Source of the DNA: an uncultured Lachnospiraceae bacterium
GTDB lineage: Bacteria; Bacillota; Clostridia; Lachnospirales; Lachnospiraceae
Direction: 5' to 3'
NCBI GenBank assembly: GCA_910579805.1
Contig: CAJTWM010000015.1
Coordinates: forward strand, 21,448 to 85,447
Length of the DNA: 64,000 nucleotides
Below the pieces are notes generated by a model that searched no databases, had not been told where the DNA came from, and worked only from the letters and a program-made list of their open reading frames with translations. Both the position numbers and the translations under genes were made by a program. The stretch's first letter is position 1. Every line of letters begins with the position of its first letter. Below are positions 25,908-33,437 of this stretch, piece by piece.

Positions 25908-26981
25908 ATGTTTGACAGGTTAGAAGATTTATTGATTCGTTTTGAAGAGATCATGGGTGAACTGAATGAACCGACGGTGGCGAATAATCAGGAACGTTTT
26001 CGTATGCTCATGAAGGAACAGAGCGATCTTACCCCTATTGTAGAAGCGTATAAAGAATATAAAAAATGTAAGCAGGATGTGGACGACAGCATTGTCATGC
26101 TGGAAGAAGAAACCGATTCCGATATGAAAGAGATGCTGAAGGAAGAACTGGCAGGGGCCAAGAAGAGGATCGAGGAGTTGGAGCAGGAATTGAAGATCCT
26201 GCTGCTGCCCAAAGATCCTAACGACGATAAAAATGTAATCGTGGAGATCCGTGCCGGCGCAGGCGGAGACGAGGCGGCGCTTTTTGCAGCGGAGATCTAC
26301 CGTATGTATGTGCATTATGCGGAAAGCCACCGTTGGAAGATCGAAACTATGAATGTGGATGAAATCGGCATCGGGGGCATGAAGGAAGTGAATTTCATGA
26401 TCACCGGACAGGGCGCTTATTCCAAATTAAAATACGAGAGCGGGGTTCATCGCGTGCAGCGTGTGCCGGAAACCGAATCGGGCGGGCGTATCCATACGTC
26501 TACGATCACGGTGGCGGTCATGCCGGAAGTGGAGGAAGTGGATGTTGTGATCGATGAAAAAGACATCCGCATCGATGTGATGCGCGCGTCGGGTAACGGC
26601 GGGCAATGTGTCAACACGACGGATTCTGCCGTGAGGCTGACCCATTATCCCACCGGTATCGTGGTCTACAGCCAGACCGAGAAATCCCAGCTTCAAAACA
26701 AAGCGAAGGCATTTGCGCTGCTCCGTGCAAAGTTATATGATATCGAGCAGCAAAAAGCCCATGACGCAGAGGCGGAGCTTCGCAGAAGCCAGATCGGTAC
26801 GGGAGACCGTTCCGAAAAGATCAGAACGTATAATTTCCCGCAGGGGCGCGTAACGGACCATAGGATCAACCTTACCCTTTATAAGCTGGATAAGATCATG
26901 GACGGCGACATTCAGGAGATCATCGACGCCTGCATCGCGGCGGATCAGGCGGCGAAACTTGCAAAAATGAATGAAAATTAG
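25908..26981 (+). CDS. prfA: Peptide chain release factor 1
   Basis: Recognises UAA and UAG stop codons and triggers peptide release. The protein is 357 residues. The stop-codon reading motif is the PET of QRVPETESGGRIHTS (PxT, residue about 186). The catalytic loop is ASGNGGQCVNTTDSAV, with GGQ near residue 230 as target of PrmC. AGAGGAAAG precedes the ATG. No terminator hairpin is obvious before the convergent nitroreductase gene. Confidence 0.97.
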   Translation: MFDRLEDLLIRFEEIMGELNEPTVANNQERFRMLMKEQSDLTPIVEAYKEYKKCKQDVDDSIVMLEEETDSDMKEMLKEELAGAKKRIEELEQELKILLLPKDPNDDKNVIVEIRAGAGGDEAALFAAEIYRMYVHYAESHRWKIETMNVDEIGIGGMKEVNFMITGQGAYSKLKYESGVHRVQRVPETESGGRIHTSTITVAVMPEVEEVDVVIDEKDIRIDVMRASGNGGQCVNTTDSAVRLTHYPTGIVVYSQTEKSQLQNKAKAFALLRAKLYDIEQQKAHDAEAELRRSQIGTGDRSEKIRTYNFPQGRVTDHRINLTLYKLDKIMDGDIQEIIDACIAADQAAKLAKMNEN

Positions 26982-27007
26982 TTTGAAAGAATTTTTTGGC
27001 CGGAGCC

Positions 27008-27538
27008 TTACAAATATGTGACCTGCCTGTCGGCGTCATAAGTGTGAGGCTCTTTTTCTACCGCTTTATGGCCGAAAGCGATGGCGATCTCATATTCGTA
27101 ATTTGCCGGAAACTTCAGGGCGTCGGAAAAATAGGATTTCTTTTCGCCCCGCATTGCGTCGTAAATGCAGCCGATGATTAGATTTCCAAGGCCCAGAGCT
27201 TCGGCTGCGAGAGCCATATTTTCCACCGCGATCCCGGCGTCCAGCGCGCTCCACCTATAGTCGCTGTCTGCGCTCAGTACGATCACGGCGGGGGCTTCAT
27301 AATAAAAATTATGGGGCGGATCCGAAAGGCCGCGGAGACGGTTTTTTTCGTTTTCCAGCTCTGTCAGGATCGGATCGCCGCCTTTTAGTACGGTAAAATG
27401 GATTTCCTGCTTATTGGCTGCGGTGGGCGCCTGCAGTCCTGCGTGGATCAGGATGTCCAGCTCTTCGTTTGTCAGCGGCTCGTTTGTGTAACCTCTTGTG
27501 GAACTTCGTTTTTGAATCGTTTCGATTACCTTATTCAT
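27008..27538 (-). CDS. Nitroreductase family protein
   Basis: A 176-residue FMN-dependent oxidoreductase of the small nitroreductase family. Landmarks: KRSSTRGYTNEPLTNEEL (phosphate-binding Arg/Ser residues), HAGLQAPTAANKQEIHF, and a late GLGNLIIGCIYDAMRG. The C-terminal EYEIAIAFGHKA is the usual FMN-contact strand. Substrate unknown; members often reduce quinones or nitro compounds. GGAGG lies 10 nt before the ATG. Convergent with prfA. Confidence 0.9.
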   Translation of the reverse strand: MNKVIETIQKRSSTRGYTNEPLTNEELDILIHAGLQAPTAANKQEIHFTVLKGGDPILTELENEKNRLRGLSDPPHNFYYEAPAVIVLSADSDYRWSALDAGIAVENMALAAEALGLGNLIIGCIYDAMRGEKKSYFSDALKFPANYEYEIAIAFGHKAVEKEPHTYDADRQVTYL

Positions 27539-27902
27539 GATCGGTTTCCCTCCCTAAGTACAAAGATTTTTTTATGGTTTGATATGGAATGGCTGTATCT
27601 TAAATTATACGCTTGAAAGTATGCAAAAACAAGATGAACAATTTGATAGGGAGGGGCGTAAGCCTGCCCGTAATTGATTTGATAAATATCAAAATAGATA
27701 TTGACCGGCTCTGTTTTTCGTGATATAGTAACGGTATCTAATTAGATAAATATCAAATTAATTATGGCGGCCTGATAATGACAAATATCACGGGAGCGGG
27801 ATACGTCTGCCGGAGTGGCTTTTTAAATAGTGTACTGACCGGATGTAAAGAAAAGCCTTTGGCAAACGTTCCGTAAAACAGACCGTGGGAAAGAGAGGGA
27901 AT
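27539..27902 (+). promoter_or_regulatory. Promoter and palindromic operator sites of the ArsR-DUF2087 operon
   Basis: TTGACC at 27701-27706, 17 nt, TATAGT at 27724-27729. The near-palindrome TTGATAAATATCAA at 27679-27692 lies just upstream. A second copy, AGATAAATATCAAA, at 27744-27757 lies just downstream, and a weaker ACAAATATCAC follows near 27781. Sites bracketing the promoter are what an autorepressing ArsR-type protein would use, and the regulator is encoded 500 nt downstream. The rest of this 364-nt region shows no gene. Confidence 0.6.
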
Positions 27903-28247
27903 ATGGAACTATTTACCGCATATATCGATCAGTCGGTAAACGACTTAGCGCAGGAAGAAAAGAGTCTGGCGGATTCCGACAGAAAGGACGAATCCAATCT
28001 GGTGAAGATCAGGATCAATGTGTACGGCATTTGCAAGACCATTTACAAGGCTTTTGTAAAACAGGACGGACAGACGGAAAGTAACGGCCCGTACCTCCGG
28101 AAACTGGACGAACTGGCCCAAAACTGGAAACTTTCTTATGAAAAAGCAAAAGAACATGATGATGTGAAAAAGGCTGTGATAGAAGAAATAAAAATACAGA
28201 CGTTAGAAGAGATCAGAAATAAATTTATGGCGACGGAGGAAAACTGA
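27903..28247 (+). CDS. Small soluble protein co-transcribed with an ArsR-DUF2087 regulator
   Basis: 114 residues, acidic and helical, with no signal peptide or membrane segment. The pattern ESNLVKIRINVYGICKTIYK and KAVIEEIKIQTLEEIRNKF suggests a helical bundle. I do not recognise the family. It is separated by one base from the regulator gene, so the two products probably work together or are co-regulated. ATG 27903 has GAGAGGGA upstream; an in-frame ATG at 27885 does not. Confidence 0.65.
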   Translation: MELFTAYIDQSVNDLAQEEKSLADSDRKDESNLVKIRINVYGICKTIYKAFVKQDGQTESNGPYLRKLDELAQNWKLSYEKAKEHDDVKKAVIEEIKIQTLEEIRNKFMATEEN

Positions 28248-28248
28248 C

Positions 28249-28821
28249 ATGGTAGAAACAGATGCAATCAGGCTTTTTAAGTGTCTGGCGGATAAATCCA
28301 GATTACAGATCTTAAAATCCCTGATACAGGAAGATATGTATGTGGAGCGCCTTGCCAGCAGGCTGGGGCTTACGCCTGCCACCATATCTTTCCATTTAAA
28401 AAAACTGGAAGAGGCGGGTACGGTGACTTCCTATAAAGAACAGTATTATACGATGTATTCTATCCGGAAGGAAGTATTTATGGCCAATATCATCGATATT
28501 ATCAAGGAAGAATCCGACGAGGCGGAGGAGCAGAAACAAAGGGAAGAGGAATATAGGAAAAAGGTGATAGCTGCATTTTTTGAATACGGAAAATTGAAGT
28601 CGATCCCTTCCCAGCGGAAAAAGGAACGGATCTGCTTAGAGGAGATCGCAAAAGTTTTTGAAGAAGATAAGATCTATGATGAAAAAGAGGTAAACGGTAT
28701 GATCAAAGAATTTTACGAGGATTATTGTACGATACGGCGGGATATGATCTCGGAGGGCATCATGGCAAGGAAAGGGACGGAATATCGGAAAGTACTTGCC
28801 AAACGGAAAGAATCATACTAG
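28249..28821 (+). CDS. ArsR-family regulator with C-terminal DUF2087 domain
   Basis: 190 residues. Residues 1-75 are an ArsR winged helix (LFKCLADKSRLQILKSLIQ, TPATISFHLKKLEEAGTV). A charged helix follows, then a DUF2087 domain with GKLKSIPSQRKKERICLEEIAKVF and a late DYCTIRRDMISEGIMAR. DUF2087 is found attached to HTH regulators and its ligand is unknown. No CxC metal site of the classical arsenic sensors is seen. It likely binds the palindromes at 27679 and 27744. Confidence 0.85.
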   Translation: MVETDAIRLFKCLADKSRLQILKSLIQEDMYVERLASRLGLTPATISFHLKKLEEAGTVTSYKEQYYTMYSIRKEVFMANIIDIIKEESDEAEEQKQREEEYRKKVIAAFFEYGKLKSIPSQRKKERICLEEIAKVFEEDKIYDEKEVNGMIKEFYEDYCTIRRDMISEGIMARKGTEYRKVLAKRKESY

Positions 28822-28845
28822 AATAAAAAAGTAACTTGGCGTATT

Positions 28846-28918
28846 AGAGCGCGTTTGAAAATTCATTCCCACAAACTGTGACGCACATTTCGGGGAAAGC
28901 AATTTTCAAACACACTTT
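28846..28918. repeat. Palindromic MITE-like repeat
   Basis: Terminal inverted arms AGAGCGCGTTTGAAAATT (28846-28863) and AATTTTCAAACACACTTT (28901-28918) match at 15 of 18 positions around a 37-nt core. Single arms of the same sequence appear at 46630-46648, 40379-40396 and, less clearly, 35985-36000. No coding capacity. Confidence 0.6.
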
Positions 28919-28956
28919 GGCTATTGGACGGAATAACGCAACAGGGGCGGGGCTTT

Positions 28957-29031
28957 ATGAAAGAAAACGCAAAATATAAGAAAGAAATGCATAACGGATC
29001 GACGCTGCTGCCCCGGAGACAGCTTATCTAA
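28957..29031 (+). CDS. Putative 24-codon leader peptide of the ABC-F gene
   Basis: ATG 28957 follows GGGGCGGGGC and opens a 24-codon frame: MKENAKYKKEMHNGST, then LLPRRQLI and TAA at 29029. Its stop lies within hairpin CAGCTTA-TC-TAAGCTG (29020-29035), and an intrinsic terminator follows before the ABC-F start. This is the layout of ribosome-mediated attenuation used by several antibiotic-resistance ABC-F genes. Translation of the peptide is inferred. Confidence 0.45.
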   Translation: MKENAKYKKEMHNGSTLLPRRQLI

Positions 29032-29094
29032 GCTGATATGTTACAGTTTGATTACAGTATGATTTTGCCGTGGTAAATTGCCACGGCTTTTTTT
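29020..29094 (+). promoter_or_regulatory. Attenuator-like leader with intrinsic terminator
   Basis: Hairpin CAGCTTATCTAAGCTG covers the leader stop codon. Terminator GCCGTGG-TAAATTG-CCACGGC (29067-29087) runs into eight T residues, only 20 nt before the ABC-F start. CGGGGC at 28948-28953, in the leader ribosome binding site, can pair with GCCCCG at 29010-29015 near the end of the leader frame. A terminator inside the 5' leader implies conditional readthrough. Confidence 0.6.
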
Positions 29095-29113
29095 GTAAGA
29101 ATGGAGGAGTTTC

Positions 29114-31093
29114 ATGAGATACCAGATCAGGCACGCTGTTGTGCAGTATGCGGCTGACGTGATATTAGAGGATGTGAATTTTGAGATCAGGGATACGGAA
29201 AAGATCGCGGTGATCGGCAGGAACGGCTGCGGGAAAACGACGCTTTTAAAACTGATCGCGGGAGATATCCAAATGAGTAATCCCGACAGCGACGAAGAGT
29301 GCGGCATTACGATGGCAGGCGACCAAAAAATAGGGTATCTCCGCCAGATCAGTTTTGAAGACGGAAACATCAGTGTGGAAGAGGAAATATTGAAAGTGTT
29401 CGAGCCTGTTTTCGCCTGTGAGAAAAGAATGAAGCAATTGCAGGAAGAGATGCAGTTAAAAGGAGAAAAAGCCCTTTTACAGAAATATGCATCCCTTCAG
29501 GCACAAATGGAGGCGCTTGGCGGATATACTTACCGTAAAGAGATGGAAACGATGTTTCAGAAGTTCGGGTTTGCTTTAGAGGATCTGAAACGTCCCATAG
29601 GCAGCTTTTCCGGCGGACAGCAGACGAAAGTCGCTTTTGTGAAGCTGCTTTTGAGCAGGCCGGATATTATGCTTCTGGACGAGCCGACCAACCATTTGGA
29701 TATGCCGACGATCGAATGGCTGGAAGGTTATCTGAAAAATTATAATAAGGCGGTAGTCATTGTTTCCCATGACCGTATGTTTTTGGATCATGTCATTGAT
29801 GTGACATATGAAATAGAATATCATAGGATAAAGCGTTATCCCGGTAATTATACTTCTTTTATCAGGCAAAAGGAGGAGGCTGCGCTAAAGCAGGAAAAGG
29901 ATTACGAGGCGCAGCAAAAAGAAATCAGGAGGCTGACGGAATGGATCGAAAAGTGGAAAAATACGCCGACGAAAGTAACCACGGCAAGATCCAAGCAGAA
30001 AATGATCGAGCATATGGTTCTTGTGGAGAAGCCGAGACGCTTTGATACGAAGGCGTTTAAAGTACAGTTTCGTCCGCGGATAGAGAGCTATACGGATGTG
30101 CTTGCGGCGAAGAAACTGGAGATCGGGTACGATTCTTTGCTCAGTCAGGTCACTTTTACGCTGAAGAAGAAGGAAAGGATTGCGGTTATCGGGGAAAACG
30201 GAAAGGGAAAATCTACGTTGTTAAAGACGGTGGTAGGAAAGATCGATCCCCTTGGAGGCGAATATCAGTTCGGCGGTAATGTGGAATGGGGATATTTTGA
30301 CCAGCAGGCGGCAGTAGAGGAGGGGGCGGACCCGGAGCTTACTGTGATAGATGATTTTTGGAACGTTTATCCCCGGTTAAAAGAAGTGGAAGTAAGAAAC
30401 GCGCTGGGATGTTTCCTGTTTTCGGGAGACGACGTATTTAAAAAATTAGGGCTTCTTTCAGGGGGAGAAAAGGTGCGCCTCGCACTTTGCAAAATGTTTA
30501 TGACACGCCCGAACCTGCTGATTCTGGACGAGCCGACGAACCATATGGATCTGGTCGGAAAAGAAGCTTTGGAAACGATGCTGAAAGCCTTCGAAGGCAC
30601 GGTGCTTTTTGTTTCCCATGACCGTTATTTTATAAAAGAAATTGCGACCGGGATTCTGGATTTCGCAGATGCGGGCGTGGACTTTTACGACTGCGGTTAC
30701 GAGGAATATCTGGAGCGGAAAGAAAAGATCAGGAAAGGGGAGATCGGCCAGCTTGGGAAGAACACGGCGAATGCAGAGAAGAACAAAAAGGCAGCCGGGC
30801 CGACGCTGTCCGATGTATTTGATAAAAAGACATACTATAATCCGGGACGGATGGAGAGCCGGTTAAAAGGCCAGATCAAAAAATATGAGGAGCAGTTGTC
30901 GGAGAGCGAGACCCGTTTGGCGGAATTACAGTTAAAGCAGCTTGCCCCCGAACTTTCGGCGGATTATGAAAAACTGATGGAGATCACGAACCGGATCGAA
31001 GAGGAGGAGCGGACGCAGGAGAGTCTTTTGGAAAGGATTCTGGAGACGGAGACGGAACTGCAGGAACTATTGGAAGAAAACAGCGGGAACTGA
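29114..31093 (+). CDS. ABC-F family ATPase
   Basis: 659 residues with two ABC domains and no membrane part. Domain 1 has GRNGCGKTT, SGGQQTKVAF and LLDEPTNHLD. The inter-domain linker is long and charged (EIRRLTEWIEKWKNTPTKV). Domain 2 has GENGKGKST, LSGGEKVRLAL and LILDEPTNHMD. The C-terminal 80 residues form a coiled coil. ABC-F proteins bind the ribosomal E site, and some protect against 50S-targeting antibiotics. Which subgroup this belongs to cannot be decided by eye; the attenuator upstream favours drug-inducible expression. Confidence 0.92.
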   Translation: MRYQIRHAVVQYAADVILEDVNFEIRDTEKIAVIGRNGCGKTTLLKLIAGDIQMSNPDSDEECGITMAGDQKIGYLRQISFEDGNISVEEEILKVFEPVFACEKRMKQLQEEMQLKGEKALLQKYASLQAQMEALGGYTYRKEMETMFQKFGFALEDLKRPIGSFSGGQQTKVAFVKLLLSRPDIMLLDEPTNHLDMPTIEWLEGYLKNYNKAVVIVSHDRMFLDHVIDVTYEIEYHRIKRYPGNYTSFIRQKEEAALKQEKDYEAQQKEIRRLTEWIEKWKNTPTKVTTARSKQKMIEHMVLVEKPRRFDTKAFKVQFRPRIESYTDVLAAKKLEIGYDSLLSQVTFTLKKKERIAVIGENGKGKSTLLKTVVGKIDPLGGEYQFGGNVEWGYFDQQAAVEEGADPELTVIDDFWNVYPRLKEVEVRNALGCFLFSGDDVFKKLGLLSGGEKVRLALCKMFMTRPNLLILDEPTNHMDLVGKEALETMLKAFEGTVLFVSHDRYFIKEIATGILDFADAGVDFYDCGYEEYLERKEKIRKGEIGQLGKNTANAEKNKKAAGPTLSDVFDKKTYYNPGRMESRLKGQIKKYEEQLSESETRLAELQLKQLAPELSADYEKLMEITNRIEEEERTQESLLERILETETELQELLEENSGN

Positions 31094-31132
31094 TTGCTGC
31101 GTGTACGGCGAAGCGCAAGGTTAGGAGAGGGC

Positions 31133-32230
31133 ATGGAGCGGTTTTATAAAAGAAGTATTTTTTTATTGTTTGTATTTTGTGCGGCGGTATTTACCGGATG
31201 CGGAAGTAAGAAAGCGGAACAAGAAACGGAAAAAAGACTCAGAATAGCGGAAACCTTGGAAGGGATGCAGCAGCAGGAAACATCCGGCAGGGAAAAGGAC
31301 GGACAGCGGGCAGAAAGCGGCAAAGAGATGCAGGCAGAGGCCGGCATACCGCGGGAAACACAGGGCCAAAGAGAAAAAACGGGAACAGCAGAGGATTCCA
31401 CAAAGGAAAATCATGCAGCCGGAACAACGGAACAACAGGGCGGGCAGGAAAAAGAAGAAGGCCGGACGCCGCAGGAAACGGAAGGCGCAGGGAAAGGTTC
31501 CGGACAGCAGGAAAACCGACGGCCGGAAGAGGACGGGACGGAAGGCGGACGGACAGAGAAGGAGTCCTCTGAAAGCGGTAAAGCGGAAACGGATCCGTCA
31601 GCGCAGGGAAGGCTGGTCGTTATCGATGCGGGGCATCAGCAAAAAGGAAACAGTGAAAAAGAACCGATAGGCCCGGGAGCCGAACAGACAAAGGCGAAAG
31701 TAGCCGGAGGGACGAGCGGATGCGTCAGCGGTCTTGCGGAATATGAACTGACGTTAGCAGTGGCGCTTAAGCTGCAGGAGGAACTGGAGAACCGGGGATA
31801 TACCGTGCAGCAGATCAGGACGTCCCATGACGTGGACATGAGTAATGCGGAGAGGGCGCAGGCCGCCAATGACGCAGGGGCCGGCGCTTTTATACGCATT
31901 CATGCCAATGGTTCCGAAGATTCTTCCGTCAACGGGGCGATGACGATCTGCCAGACGCCGGATAATCCTTATAACGGGGCGTTTTATGAAAAGAGCAGAA
32001 AGCTGTCGGATTGTGTGCTGGAAGGTTTGACGGCCCAGACCGGATGTAAGAAACAGTATGTATGGGAGACGGACAGCATGAGCGGGATCAATTGGTGTCA
32101 GGTTCCGGTGACGATCGTGGAAATGGGATATATGACGAACCCTGACGAGGACGCGCTGATGGCTTCGGAAGAATATCAGCGGAAGATCGCCGCGGGCATT
32201 GCAGACGGAATAGACCGGTTTTGGGAATGA
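31133..32230 (+). CDS. Lipoprotein N-acetylmuramoyl-L-alanine amidase (Amidase_3)
   Basis: 365 residues. The signal peptide FLLFVFCAAVFTGC ends in a lipobox (Cys about 23). About 130 residues of very polar Glu/Gly/Lys/Gln-rich linker follow, then an Amidase_3 domain from about residue 160. Zinc ligands are visible in VIDAGHQ (His), GLAEYELT (Glu) and RIHANGS (His), with the catalytic Glu in TIVEMGYMTN. It cleaves the amide between MurNAc and the peptide stem. The linker would let the domain reach through the wall. ATG 31133 has AGGAGAGG upstream. It lies 40 nt after the ABC-F stop. Confidence 0.9.
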   Translation: MERFYKRSIFLLFVFCAAVFTGCGSKKAEQETEKRLRIAETLEGMQQQETSGREKDGQRAESGKEMQAEAGIPRETQGQREKTGTAEDSTKENHAAGTTEQQGGQEKEEGRTPQETEGAGKGSGQQENRRPEEDGTEGGRTEKESSESGKAETDPSAQGRLVVIDAGHQQKGNSEKEPIGPGAEQTKAKVAGGTSGCVSGLAEYELTLAVALKLQEELENRGYTVQQIRTSHDVDMSNAERAQAANDAGAGAFIRIHANGSEDSSVNGAMTICQTPDNPYNGAFYEKSRKLSDCVLEGLTAQTGCKKQYVWETDSMSGINWCQVPVTIVEMGYMTNPDEDALMASEEYQRKIAAGIADGIDRFWE

Positions 32231-32245
32231 GCGGAGAAAAGGGCA

Positions 32246-32291
32246 AAAAAAAGAACCTTGTCTTGAAGAACAGGTTCTTTTTTGCTATAAT
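32246..32291 (+). terminator. Terminator with embedded promoter
   Basis: AAAGAACC (32250-32257) pairs with GGTTCTTT (32273-32280) ahead of a T run, ending the amidase transcript. TTGAAG at 32263-32268, a 17-nt spacer and TATAAT at 32286-32291 form a sigma-A promoter, with the -35 box in the loop of the same hairpin. This promoter would serve the diguanylate cyclase operon. Confidence 0.65.
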
Positions 32292-32357
32292 GGTTAAGAT
32301 TGTATACAAAAGAGAAGATATTTATAGTAAATTTAAGAGCAGATTGGAAAGAAACGA

Positions 32358-33401
32358 ATGGAAAAGATCACGGCCCGAATAGGAAAAATCATGGATTGGT
32401 TTATTACGAATAGAAATAAACTGTTTTTGGCAGTGTGCTTAGTAATACATGTTATTTACATGTGCCTGTTTTTTAAACTGAATATACTGGTATTGGCATA
32501 TCTTAATTTTTTCAGCAGCGCATTTTATTTCTATTTTTTATTTGTAAAAAAGGACACTTCGGAAAAGAGTATGGTATCCACTTACTATGAGATCATTCTG
32601 TTTTCTGCACTGAGTGAACTGGCGCTTGGGCAGGATTACGGATTTTTTCTTTATATGGTGGGAATGTCCGCAACGGTGTTTTATCTGGTTCCTTCCTATG
32701 GTAACAAGAGATTTGTATACCAGATCGTTGGAATTGCCTCCGCGCTTATAATAGAGGGGGTGGTCATGGTGAGCGGGATCGGTTTCCCGGAAATGCAGGA
32801 GACGGCATCACCCTACAGAATCCCTGTTTATCTGGCTAACCTTGGAATAACGGCGAGCATTGTATTGGCGGCAACTTTTTTCTATTCCAAGGAAACGGAG
32901 AGCGTGTGGGAGACGTTACGGTATAACATGAATCACGATGTCCTGACGGGACTCTACAACAGGCGTTTTTTGGAACGGCATATAGAACTGATTCCTGAGA
33001 AAGAGAGAAGACAATATGTGATTTCCATGATAGATATTGACTTTTTTAAGAAGGTAAACGATACTTATGGACACGAGGCCGGGGACGAAGTGCTGATCAA
33101 AGTGTCGAAATGTTTGAAAGAAACGGCGGGAAAGGAAAATCTGGCAGTTCGTTGGGGCGGAGAAGAATTTATCCTGTATTTCCCGGATTCTACGACGGAA
33201 CAGATCCATCCGGTCATCGAAGCGTTGAGGAAACGGATAGAGGATATGGTGATTGAAGTCAGAGGGAAAGAGATCCGGGTGACGATCACAAGCGGAATTG
33301 CAACCGGACTGGCGGACAGCAATTATGAAAAGGTGATCGGAAGTGCGGATGAGAAGCTTTATTTAGGGAAACAAAGGGGAAGGAACAGAGTCATTATTTA
33401 A
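32358..33401 (+). CDS. Membrane diguanylate cyclase (GGDEF)
   Basis: 347 residues. The first about 190 are a membrane sensor with six likely transmembrane segments. The GGDEF domain follows from NHDVLTGLYNRRFLE, with the active-site signature RWGGEEF near residue 267 and the metal-binding DIDFFKKVND. It should make cyclic di-GMP. The inhibitory RxxD site, expected five residues before the signature, is absent (KENL in that place). It is 36 nt upstream of a chemoreceptor gene, so the two are probably one operon. Confidence 0.9.
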   Translation: MEKITARIGKIMDWFITNRNKLFLAVCLVIHVIYMCLFFKLNILVLAYLNFFSSAFYFYFLFVKKDTSEKSMVSTYYEIILFSALSELALGQDYGFFLYMVGMSATVFYLVPSYGNKRFVYQIVGIASALIIEGVVMVSGIGFPEMQETASPYRIPVYLANLGITASIVLAATFFYSKETESVWETLRYNMNHDVLTGLYNRRFLERHIELIPEKERRQYVISMIDIDFFKKVNDTYGHEAGDEVLIKVSKCLKETAGKENLAVRWGGEEFILYFPDSTTEQIHPVIEALRKRIEDMVIEVRGKEIRVTITSGIATGLADSNYEKVIGSADEKLYLGKQRGRNRVII

Positions 33402-33437
33402 ACGGACATAGAGATTTTACTAAAGGAGAAGGGGAAA

